A stretch of 64,000 bases of DNA from Sindora glabra (lineage: Eukaryota; Streptophyta; Magnoliopsida; Fabales; Fabaceae). The translations under genes were made by a program, and so were the position numbers. The notes beneath the pieces are model-generated. The model made no database searches, was not told where the DNA came from, and saw nothing but the letters and a program-made list of their open reading frames with translations. Positions 33,945 through 45,169 of the stretch are shown here, in pieces. The stretch lies in the NCBI GenBank assembly GCA_020226215.1, contig CM035226.1, positions 87,692,895 through 87,756,894 of the forward strand, in the 5' to 3' direction. Positions within the stretch are counted from its first letter, which is position 1. The number at the start of each line of letters is the position of its first letter.

Positions 33945-34870
33945 ATACATTTTGATTTAATTAGAGAAACCATCTTATTTGATTTAAATTAAAAAGGAAT
34001 TAAATATTTTTAATTTATTTTACTAATAATTATTATGTTAAAAATAATTTATTTATAATTATTATTAAATTAATTATTATAATTATTATCCTATTATTTT
34101 TATTTTATATACTAATAGTATATTTTTTAATTATTTAATATTAATTATTAATATCTAACTAATATTATTTCAATTATTAATTTTATTATTTCATTAATAT
34201 TAATTACTATTATTTATTTAATTATTTTTTAATATTTATTTTATTTATTATTTTATTAATATTATTAATTATTTTTATGTTATTAAATATTTTCTAATTA
34301 CTAATATTATTATTTTCATAATTATTTAATTTTAATTATTAATATTTGATTATTATTATTATTATTTCAATTATTATTGTATTATTTATTTATTATTTTT
34401 TTGTAACTATGAAAGTTATTATTTTATTATGAATATTTATTATTATTTTATTATTATGATTAAATTATTAATTTTTTTTAATATTATTAATTTTTATATT
34501 ATTATATACTTTATTATATTGATTATAATAATTATTATATAATTGTTTATTTTTATTTAATTATTTTTATAACATTTTATTATTTCTATTATTAACTAAT
34601 AGTTAATAATTATTTTTATTTTTAGTTATATTATTATTTTATAATAAATAATAATTATTATTATCATCATCATATTGAAAATAATAAATTTAAAACTTAA
34701 AATGAAGGAATCAAATTTCTTGAAAAATTGTGAGGAATTATCGTTTCTTTATTTGGTATAATCCCATTTAAAAAAAGAAAAAAATTAATTTTTTTAAAAA
34801 CCAAACAATAGTAAAAGGAATGAAACCTTGTCATTCCCTTTTCCTTTCCTAATTAATGATCCCAATTTTC
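33945..34870. repeat. AT-only low-complexity stretch, private to block II
   Basis: Several hundred bases are almost purely A and T, built from att/tta/aat runs. Block I lacks this stretch: it passes from the 'ccatatcttatac' region (about 15650) to the 'attcatttaat' region without it. The right part (34700-34860) is less simple. It may be an expanded microsatellite or a very AT-rich miniature element; its ends are unclear. Confidence 0.5.
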
Positions 34871-37800
34871 ATTCATTCATTTAATAATAAATAATTAAAA
34901 TATATTAATTATTTTTATCATTAATTAAGTGAATTAAAATTATTATTATTTAAGATATTGTGCATAAATTTTTCAATCTTCCCATCACAGGATGATCCTA
35001 TTTTATTTTGTTAAGTGATTTGTATTTTATGTAGATGAAATTTTTTTAATTTTTGTTTTATTTTTATAGATATTAATTTATTTAGTTTTATCTTTAAAGG
35101 AATAAAATTAAATAAATTAATTTTCATATATTCATTAATAAAAAGATAAAGTTAAATATATTAACATTTCATAAGAATACAATTAATAAAAATAATTTAA
35201 TAAGAAATAAAATAGAAAGGTAAAAAAGGGGGTTTATTAATTGAATTTACCGACGACCAATGGCATAATTATTGTAAAAGTAATTTAAGAGGGCAATCGA
35301 TTTTTAGTTTAATGGTATCAATTTACGGTGAGTTGCCTCCCGTATGACATTGTGGGTTTTATAGCTATAGATATACTTATTTTTGAAGTGTTTTTTTTGT
35401 CTCATTGTTATTTAAATAATTTTGGATTGGACGAGGAGAGTTAAGGGGCTCGCTAGTTGCTGTCAAATTTCTTAAAAAAATTCAACTTAGTATGCATATG
35501 ATTCATCTCCTACTCTCGACAATACAATTGGTAGAAGTATGGACAATGTGTGTGAAAATCATTAGGAAATCATATTATTATATAAAAATCTTCCGGCCAA
35601 AAATTCATAATTCTATTGATAGATAGTAGTGTATAAATTAAATTTATATTTGTCATGATTTCTTACTAATGATTAATTTTTTTAGAAATAATTAAACATG
35701 CATAATCAAATTTAATTAAAAAATATAAAACTCTTCTATTTGGCAAAGGTTTTTGGACACGTGGTGTACTGTGGTGATTCTGTTTCTACCAAAAACCAAA
35801 AGATCAATTCTAAACTACATCTGGTCATGGTGATTCAGAATGCTTTTAATGCTCTGTTTTAGGAACAGAGTTTGTTATGAATGTTTTGCAAATTTTCAAT
35901 GTATTATACCCAGATTTTAGTCCTCATTACTATACAAGTAATCAACTTTAATTGGTGTTCATGTTGAAAAATCAAACTATATTAGCTAGATTTTCGTTTA
36001 CTCTATTAAATTTTATATGATTTCTAATTGTGAGAGTTGATATTGTATACAGGGGATTTGTTGCCCTTTCTTTCTTTTGGCTTCTGTTTGTAATTTATAT
36101 CCACCTCTATTTTCTTCGTATCCCCAATTTCTGGAATATAAGAAAATGGATAGAAGATTTGATGTTGTCTCCAATGTAAACCCAGCAAAGAATCATGAAG
36201 ATTGTAGGTTTTGATTCTGCATTTGCAGCTGATGCTTGGATATGACGAAACAGATACGACTAACCGCTGAATTAGGCTTGATTGGTCATATATATGATAA
36301 TTTTGAAAATTTTATGGTTTTTGTTTTTGGAAATTTCTTTGAATGACTTGAAGGTTTTAATTCTCTGTTTTTGTGTTTGTATAATTCTTATTCTTTGTGT
36401 TCAATAGCATAAGATATTTTGCTAATTTTAAATAACTTATGAAATTTGTTGAATTGTCGAATGCATTTTAAATTCATGTTCCATAGTGTCCTTTTTTCCC
36501 AAATTTTTTTGTCATTTGTAGTTATTATCTTTGTATACTGTGATATTGTTTGAGTTAAGAAAAAATCTCAGTTGATTTCCCATTTGATTTGATGTCATCT
36601 TTAAGTCTTGTAACAAAACCCATGGCACTTTTGTGATGTTATTTTTATGCAAAACGTGGGGAAGGAAGGCAATGTTTCTGGATAATCTGTTCAACTCAAA
36701 TTTCTAATTAAGTCCATCTTCATTACTTTGAATTAATGTAAACTTAAAATTATATAGATGATTAAAACATTTTTATGCTTTTGAATTGAAAGAAGCAGAT
36801 TGATTGTATCAATGTAACAATACTTATTTTTATCTTTAATACTTGATAGAATCAAGAATTGTGGGATAAAACCTTATTGTTGTTATTGTTATTGTTGTAA
36901 TCAAGAATTGTATGAAAATATACAATTAATTGTATTAATATAATAGATTGCATGCTTGGTATAAAGAGAAAGTCTATTTGGTCAATAAGATAATTTAATT
37001 ATTGATATTTTTGAGTTAAGGCAGTTTTAAATATATAATAAAAGTAAACCATCATTATAAAAGATTTGAGCTGTAAAAATATTACACTATATAATGGGGA
37101 ATTAAGCATGAGATTTATAATTGGACTGTTTTCTTTTTCCTTAAAAGGATGCGCAAATAAAAGTAGAAGTGTTACGTGAAAGTAAAATAAATTAATAATT
37201 TATGACTAGTACTAACATGTTTGTATCTTTTTTATTTTTAATTATCATAAATTTTTAATTACATATATTATATTAACTTATAATTTTTTGATAATATTTA
37301 TTTGTAAAATAAACAAATAAATATATATACATATATATGTACATGTATAAATTAATCTTACAATTGAGAAAAGAACCTAGTGAATTATACGAGAGTTAAG
37401 ATAGTTTGTTTGCGTAAACTTGAACTCAATTTGCAAAAACTTCTCATAGTTCAAACCCCCCCCCCCAAAAAAAAAAAGAAGAGAGAAAAAAAAATACGAA
37501 AAAGACGCAAATGGGGGGCATGTGTTCATTTGGTTCACTTCTCTTAACAAATCTCAATTAATTTGACGTGAAGTTTTGAACTTTGCTTTGAAGTTCACCG
37601 CGTGTGACTTAATTGGACATCGGGTTTTAGGCAGACTGCTTAAGCACAGTGGCTAAGAGTGAGGGGTTGTTTAGGGAGGACACATATTTTTTTTTTTGGG
37701 TGCAATCATGATTATTAATAAGTTGAATTTTTTTATAAAAATAATTTATTTAAAGCACATATAAAAGATTTTAAATTCAAACTTAAAATAGGAAAGAAGA

Positions 37801-38055
37801 ATAAAATTTTTAAAATAATATCATATATTATTTCACCACTAATGACATATTTGGTATAGCAATAAAAATATAATTAATTATTAATTAATTAAAATGTATA
37901 ATGATCATAATTATATTTCACTAATGACATAACTTATAATAATAATTACTCTTTTTGAAGGATAATTGGTGTAAAAAATTTTAATGAGACAAAAATTTTA
38001 ATTAAATAATAAGTTATTTTTTATGATTTATTTTTTAATTGTAATTTTTTTTCTT
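34871..38055. other. Distal 5' flank of block II, then intergenic; no gene
   Basis: Up to about 36170 this pairs with block I. Beyond that it is unique AT-rich sequence with simple repeats: a short ttgtta run near 36880, an 'atatatacatatat' run near 37325, and a C-run directly followed by an A-run at 37457-37477. No coding or RNA gene is recognised. Confidence 0.5.
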
Positions 38056-38059
38056 GTTA

Positions 38060-39240
38060 ACCCCTTATTTGAATGCATAGAAAATAAGGAGGAAAGAAAA
38101 TGGCAAGCAAAAAATAGGAGAGAAATTTCCTTTTCCCCTTCTTTGGATGCCAAAAGAAAATAGAGGGAAAAAATTGGAAAGAAAATAAGCGTGAATCCCA
38201 CCCGAAAATATTTCTCGCCTCACCAAAGAAGAGAAGAAGGGAGAACCTCCTGTTTGTTTTATTGCTTGATTGCTGAATTCTTTAGAAAAATTTTCAAACA
38301 CCTCTCTCTCATTGTGCAAGGCTCTTTTCAGATTTTTTTTTAACTTCCTTTTAACCAAATCTACAAATTGTATGTGTAATTTTTTTCTTCTTTTTTTTTA
38401 GTTGTGCTAGTTGCTTGTCTAGCATTTGCTAGCTCAAAAATCTTATCTTATTGTGGGCTGGTTGTTGTCATTGGTTATTCACCCTACTTTACCACCATTT
38501 GCGACTCTACACTTAAGGTTAGCACTAATCTATAGAGTAGTTGTTGCCAGTTGCAAGGTTGTGGCCACTTCTATTAAGCAACACCACTTAGGTTTGTGGG
38601 ACCCTACAACCAGATCACACAAATCCGATCCGATTCTGTGGCCCACTTAGTTGTATGGTCACTTGACCTAGTTCAAAAATGTTTTTTTGTAGAATTTAAC
38701 ATTTTCCAAAAAAATTAAATTAATTTTATCTTAAAAGATGTAATTTTTTTCAAAAAATTACAAATCATATTTTTTATTTAAATCGAGATTTCATTATTTT
38801 TTAATAAGTAAAAATATTTTTTTTCAATTTTCATAATCATATTTTTTTTAAACTTCATTTTTTATATTCAAATAATTTGCTTCCTCAAAACTACAATTTT
38901 TTAAAAATACAAATTAATTTTTTATTTTTTGAAATCCACATATTAGTTTTATTTTTCATAACTACCAATAAGTTTTTTCTTCCCAAAACCACAAAGCATT
39001 TTATTTTTCCTAATTACGAAAACCATTTTTCCATTCTCACTTTATTTAATTTTCTTTCTTCTCAATTTTTTCTTCACCTAAACAAAATAAAATAACTTCT
39101 CCTTTATTTTCTTTTTCTCTCATTTTCTCTTCAGCCAAATAACCTTAAAGAAAATAATTTTTTTCCTTTTTTCTTTCTTCCCACATTTCTTTCTTTTCCA
39201 TTTTCTTTCTCATTTTCTCCTACATCCAAACAAAGCATAA
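38060..39240. mobile_element. Terminal-inverted-repeat element, about 1.2 kb (MULE/hAT-like, class uncertain)
   Basis: The left end (cccttatttgaatgcatag, then gaaagaaaatgg) and the complement of the right end (gctttgtttggatgtagg, then gaaagaaaatgg) form long imperfect inverted repeats of purine-rich sequence. The middle (38430-38660) is less AT-rich, with 'gtgggaccctac' and 'gatccgatccgattctg', but encodes nothing recognisable. A clean target duplication is not visible, so the exact ends and superfamily are open. Confidence 0.45.
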
Positions 39241-42200
39241 AAGTTTTTAACCTTTATGAAAAGCAATTATTATTAAAAGTTATGCTATTAATAAGAGAAA
39301 ATTCATAATTATTTCATACTACAATCAATTAATAATTAATTCTATTTTTATTATTGTTGTTCCAAATAAGTACCAACAAAACATCTATTTATTCGAATTC
39401 AAGTTCAATCAAAATAAAAAACTTAAGCTTAAACTAATTGAGTTTATAAAATTTAAGTTTAATCTTAATTATTATACAAATTTAATCAAATTCAAAGATG
39501 TTATAATATATTTAATGGTCATTTTCTATAATACAATAAACTCATTTTCATGTCATATCTATCATTTCTATTTTTTGTTTATTTTTCTTTAAAAAGAAAA
39601 AATATAATGATACATAAAATATATTTGATAATACTAAAGTATTTAGCATTGAATTTTAAATGTTAAATTTATTAAATATTAAATTTACAATATTTGAACA
39701 TTTTCCTTTTTTGGACACTAAACTTAGCTAATGAGATAAAAATTTATTACAAAGTGTAAAAAGTTTATAAAATTTCAAAACTAAATTTGATTATTATTTC
39801 AAAAGTTCTATAAATTGATAAATGTTGTAATATAGATTATATATTTGATTGTTATTTGAAAAATAGAGAAAAGTTAAATATATTTGTTAAATAAAATCTC
39901 ATTAAAATAAAAGTAACTACCAAATATATTCAATTATTAAATAGACTCAAAAATTTTCATGCAATTTAATATTCAATCTAAACAAAATAAATAAATAAAA
40001 TAAAATTTTTATTATGAATGTATTCAACTAAGTAATCGATGTTTTTAAATACATTCATATTTATTATATTATAACTCACATTTAATTTATTTTTTAGAGG
40101 AGCTAAATATAGTAAATTTTTTTCACACATAATATATATAATTTTAAAAGTTTAGGGTTACCATGACTCTCCTACATATATGGAATTGTTGCCAGTACTT
40201 ACATATTTGGCAAACTTTGTCACAATCCAACTAACTATGATTAGCATGAATCTCGTTCTTAGTTTTCACAAACTTGTATAACCCTAACTTGGTATCATCA
40301 CATAATTTCTAAACAATCTAACTAACTTAGTTAAATTTAATTATTTCATTTCATAATAAAGGAATTATTTACATGCAAGTATGTTATCATAGATACAAAA
40401 TATCTACTAAATCTATTGATCCCTTTTATCTAACTTTCTTTCTAAAATTATGAATGCTTGTTATACTTATTAGTATGGCTCTACTCTTGTATAGCTAGTG
40501 GTGGCTACCAAACTTCATTCTAAATATCTATAAAACAATTTAAAAGAAAAATCATGATACTTATGTCTCAATGAATATATAATTTACTTAACTAAATTAT
40601 TTTATAACTAGCACTTCAGATATTTACTTCCCATTACATTTTAATCTTGTAAATATTCAGATGTCACATATAAGTCGCATAAGCAACAAAATTATAATTC
40701 ACACATATTTAATTTTGTAAATAACTTGCCTTGTGCATCTCAATCTGTCATGACCCACTTCCAATTACAACTGGTGTGGATTCCAATACTACTTTTTACA
40801 AGCATTAAAGATTTTCACTTTTTCTATACAATTAAATTTTCTAAATTTTTAGGGAAACTCAAAATTAAGTTTAAATTTTTGTGGAAAAATGGATAAAATT
40901 TCTCCTATTTTGGACACTTCTTAAGGACAACATGCCTTAAAATAGAACATTTATATTAATTCTAGTTACAATAGTATCAAACATACACACAATACATTAT
41001 AGTTTCAATTTTATACACATACAGCCATCCAACACATAATATAAATCAACAAATCATTATTTAAATGCTAATTTTAGTCCTAATTATGAAATCCTTTAGC
41101 AAGATAGTCTTGATTTTCCATAAATGCTACAAGGTTCAATTCTTAACCTAAAAACATTGAAAATAAAATAGAGTGATTTACATGAACTCAATCAATATAT
41201 ATCTACCATTACTAAACCTTAATTCATTTATATTAAATGGTTTCATTCTAATTAAGAGTTTGATTAGGGAAATAAATTCAACCCAAACTCCCTAAGTTTT
41301 TGAATATGTGAAACCAAGCCTCAAATGAAATATTCACATGCACAACTTAAATTATATACTTCTCATCATAAATTATAATAATCTCAACTATTTGATAACA
41401 CACATTATTATCATCATATCGTACACTACTTGTTCCAAGTAAACATTGAATTTACAGGCAACCATTAAGGCTCAAATATAAACAAATTATCATAGTCACA
41501 TTAAATTTCTGCAATCATGTCAAATAGTGATATCCAATCACAAGTAAAGTTCCAATATTACAACACATCACGTAAACATTTATTGTAACCATGCATGTGT
41601 CTATCTTTTTTGATTTCTTGATTAAACTTATATCCTTCTTATATAATTTGTGAAGAACTTCTTATCTAGCTCTTAGATCGATCTTATAAACTTCATAATT
41701 GTTAGTGGGAAATTTTTCATTCAACTTTCACATCATAACTCCATCATGTTCACAGTTTCCAATGTCACTACTGACATAATTCACAAGTAATGTATATAAG
41801 AAAGCTTAACTCTTATGTCATAACTATTTATAATACCATCAATTCAAGATAACTAATTTATTATGGAGCAATATCAAGCTTATGGTAAAACATATAATAA
41901 TATCATCGTATTCACTCACATAACCATGACATATAGATATCATAGAAATTCTCAATTCATTATTAAATAGAAACATCACTACTATGCTTTTACTACATAC
42001 TCTGATCGATTAATGTTCACTCAAATGACTAATTGTATTTATACCACCGAATTAAATTTATACATGAATATATATGCATGAATAGGAAATCTATACTATC
42101 AAGAAAAAGATAATAATTCACCATATTTAAACTATTTTTTATTAAAATTTAAAGTCTTGGTGAGATATAAACTCACCTCAAATCATCCATCCACTTGGAA

Positions 42201-43171
42201 GTCTAAAGTATTTATTCTTTATCTTTTCACCCTTTAATCCTATTTCATAATTTATAAAGATAAATTTATTTACAAGTAAATAAACACTCCTTATTTCCTT
42301 CCTAGTTATTTGAATTATAATTCTAGATCATGATATATTAAAAATTTAGATTATTAACTTCTTTATTTTCAAAACTTACCATTGAAAAATTAGAAGTTCT
42401 TGCATATGACAACTTTTCCAAATCAATATATAAAACAAACAAATTATTAGATTTTGATGATACAAATATATGCAAATATAATAGTCCATTAATCTTGAAC
42501 ATAATATCCTTATGTTATTAATGCCATTCTAAGTATTCAAATAATATAATAAAACAAAATTTCATAAATCAGATTCAAAATTTCCATTACATCAAGATAT
42601 GACACTTAAAAGATTGTATAGTTCTATCACTCCATAGCATAAAATATTATTTTTCAGAAGTATTACTAAAGATTCATAATATATATAAAGTGAGTTTCTT
42701 TGTATCTTGCATAAACCTTCCATGAATAGCATGAATATTCCATTTATACTTTAATCATTTTATATTAGTATTTCACAACATAAAAGATTATATTTTTTTA
42801 TATATATCATCATATGTATTATACATAAATGAGTTTTCTTAAAATAGCTTCAGATACCCAACATCAATAAGGTTGATGATATAAAATAATCAAATCCATG
42901 CTTATTTAATATTTTGTAGCATAAAAATCTCATTTTGTAAAACATTATCATTTTTTTCAAAATATACAAAAAATAGATTTATCTTCGATTCAGCTTCCAA
43001 TCAATATAATATTTAAATTTTATGATATAACCTTACTCACCATCATCAGAAAATGTCACTAGTAGCTCATTGACACCAGAAAATAGCAAAGCTTGCTGGA
43101 AATTGCAACTTTATGCTCAACTTCGTGCTCCCAATCAACTGTCTATGCGCAAACTGCTCCGTTGGCTAGCA
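39241..43171. other. AT-rich intergenic DNA, possible old LTR remnant on the right
   Basis: No coding sequence. From about 40745 (tgtcatgacccactt) to 43171 the sequence has LTR-like phrases: a TGTCA(T/C)GACCC-type start, 'gatataaactcacctc' near 42157, and a less AT-rich end near 43060-43170. It may be an old gypsy-type LTR into which the copia element inserted. I could not find its partner, so this stays a suggestion. Confidence 0.3.
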
Positions 43172-43176
43172 AATGT

Positions 43177-43941
43177 TGTTAGATTTATGATAGATTTGGT
43201 GATAGACTTAATGTGGTCCTCATGACCACATGGAAGGACATAGTCTATATTATAGAATGATTTAGGTATCATCATAAATTAAATTTAGATATTTAGTTAA
43301 ATTTATTTATCTAAATTAAATATGTATTAAATATTTATTATGCATAATTAATGTCAGTTATCTAAATTAAATATGCATTAAATATCCATTATGCATGATT
43401 AATATCATTTACATGCATTAAATATTCATTATGCAAGATTAATGTCTTAGATATCCATTATGAAAGATTAATGTCATTTATTTAAATTAAATATGCATTA
43501 AATATACATTATGCAAAATTAATATACCCTTAGATGCATTTAATAGTTTTGCATATGAAAAGTCTTCTACTTAATTATTTGAGTTAATTGGATTCATAAA
43601 TATTAGAAGAAAGTAAAGAGTCAAGACTTTTTGATGAGTTGAGTCATGAAAGCTATATATAAATGGCTCTTGATCCCTCTCTTCACTCATGAATATAAGT
43701 TTGTGTGACTCTCATCATTTCACAAATATTATAGTACTATTTGAGTAAGAAGAGAGAAGACTAAAGTATTATCTAATTCTATATCTTATTTCATTTGTTA
43801 TAACTATCAAATTCACTATGACTCAAGGCATTTCATCTAATTTTTTTACTTTCGCATTTTATTATTTATAATTATAATCATAGCCAAGATCCAAGTAATA
43901 AAATTTTCTAGTATGAAATTTTTTTTCTCTCTCTCTTGTTA
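43177..43941 (+). repeat. 5' LTR of the copia element
   Basis: Starts TGTTAGATTTA. It contains five tandem units of about 50 bp with 'aaatatgcattaaatat' and 'ccattatgcatgattaat' cores (43310-43525). A pyrimidine-rich end precedes the primer binding site. An 11-base insertion near its start distinguishes it from the 3' LTR. Its final bases are eroded, so the right limit is accurate to a few bases. Confidence 0.88.
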
Positions 43942-43946
43942 ATATG

Positions 43947-43960
43947 TGGTATCAGAGCCA
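43947..43960 (+). other. Primer binding site (initiator tRNA-Met)
   Basis: TGGTATCAGAGCCA directly after the 5' LTR is the standard plant retrotransposon site complementary to the 3' end of initiator tRNA-Met. It is not a tRNA gene. Confidence 0.92.
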
Positions 43961-44340
43961 AAGTTATGACTTATGATTATAATTTTGTTAATGTTCATAT
44001 GTGTAATATGTTAAGTTCTTTATAGTGGTTTTGTTTTCACTAAAGTGAAACAAGACATATCCATGGAATATTACACAAATACTAAAAAAATGTGACTATG
44101 AATTTTTATTCCCAAAAGTGTAATTATTTTATAATCACATTATCATGTTGTGCTGTTTAATGCCTAAAGGTGTTTAACATCTCAAAAAAAAAATATTTAT
44201 AAAAGAGAATGAAGTTTATCACTTTTTAGTGAATCAATTGTATATTATATTTTATCCCAAAGGATATGTATAATGATGCACTAAGATTGCTCTTGAATTG
44301 TCATATAATGGTTTACTAATTAATTATGATTATAGCTCAA

Positions 44341-45150
44341 GTTATCTCAGCAGGTTCTCTCTCTGGACATATGTTAAACATCCTTGAACTAAATGGCTCT
44401 AATTTTGGAGATTGGAAAGAACAATTACTAATTAGATTGGGATGCTTGGACTTGGACTTGTGCCTATGAATTAGTAAACCTGAAAAGCTAACTAAAGTAA
44501 GTTCTTTTGAGCAATAATCTAACTACAGCAGTCAGGAAAGATCTAATCATTTGACCTTAATGATTATAAAAAGTAAGATTATCAAGAATATTCGTATGTC
44601 CATGGTAGATTGCTCTAGCGCTAAGCAATTCTTGGAATCTATAGAGAAATAATTCAAATCTTTTGACAAGGCATTAGCAGGTATGCTTATGAGTAATTTA
44701 ACTACTAAAAGATATGATGGAATGTTTGGTATTTGTGAACATATGTTAGAAATGACAAACTTGGCTGAACAACTTAAATTTATGGATATGACCATTTTTT
44801 AACCCTTTTTAATGCAATTTGTTCTCAATTCTCTTCCTTCTTAATTTGGTCCATTTAAGATAAGTTATAACACATATAAGGAAAAATGAACTATAAATGA
44901 ATTAATTGCCATGTGTGCTTAAGAGGAGGAAAGATTAAAAAAAGAAGGATTGCATTCTATTCCATTAGTTCATACAGTATCATAAGGTCATAATGGTAAA
45001 AGATCTAAGAAAGGTAAAAAGAGTACAAATCGACCACCAACTCAAGGAAAGGAAGCTATTGTACATAATGGTGCAAATACAAGTTCTGTGAAATGCTTTT
45101 TTTGCAATAAAAGAAGTCACATGAAGAAAGATTGTCTGAAAATGTAAGAA
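44341..45150 (+). pseudogene. copia gag, broken
   Basis: The translation shows the copia gag core (L-N-G-S-N-F-G-D-W-K-E, then L-G-C-L-D-L-D-L) and, at 45094-45135, a CCHC knuckle CFFCNKRSHMKKDC that is intact. Several in-frame stops lie between. Gag forms the particle that packages element RNA. The knuckle is followed by a basic linker leading into protease. Confidence 0.85.
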
Positions 45151-45169
45151 TTAGTTTGAAAAGAAAGAC

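Larger units (their letters stand above)
26404..36170. repeat. Segmental duplication block II (CNL locus)
   Basis: Direct copy of 9700-17840. It is longer because it carries a second 3' exon-like unit (28020-28930), an LRR expansion in the CNL and an AT-rich stretch upstream (about 33945-34870). The orientation of the CNL is the same in both blocks, so the pair is a tandem duplication later separated by the LINE insertion and private insertions. Confidence 0.8.

Noticed and set aside
37457..37477. C-run plus A-run as an element tail
   Set aside because: Looks like a simple-sequence tract; no retroelement sequence precedes it and no target duplication was seen.
38065..38650. 97- and 74-codon frames in the 38.1-38.7 kb region
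   Set aside because: They lie in the inverted-repeat element; the first is a translation of purine-rich terminal repeat, the second has no recognisable motif.
43310..43525. CRISPR-like or satellite array
   Set aside because: The repeated units are part of the LTR, have no unique spacers, and recur in the 3' LTR.
43947..43960. Possible tRNA fragment (TGGTATCAGAGCCA)
   Set aside because: It is the retrotransposon primer binding site; no cloverleaf can be drawn around it.
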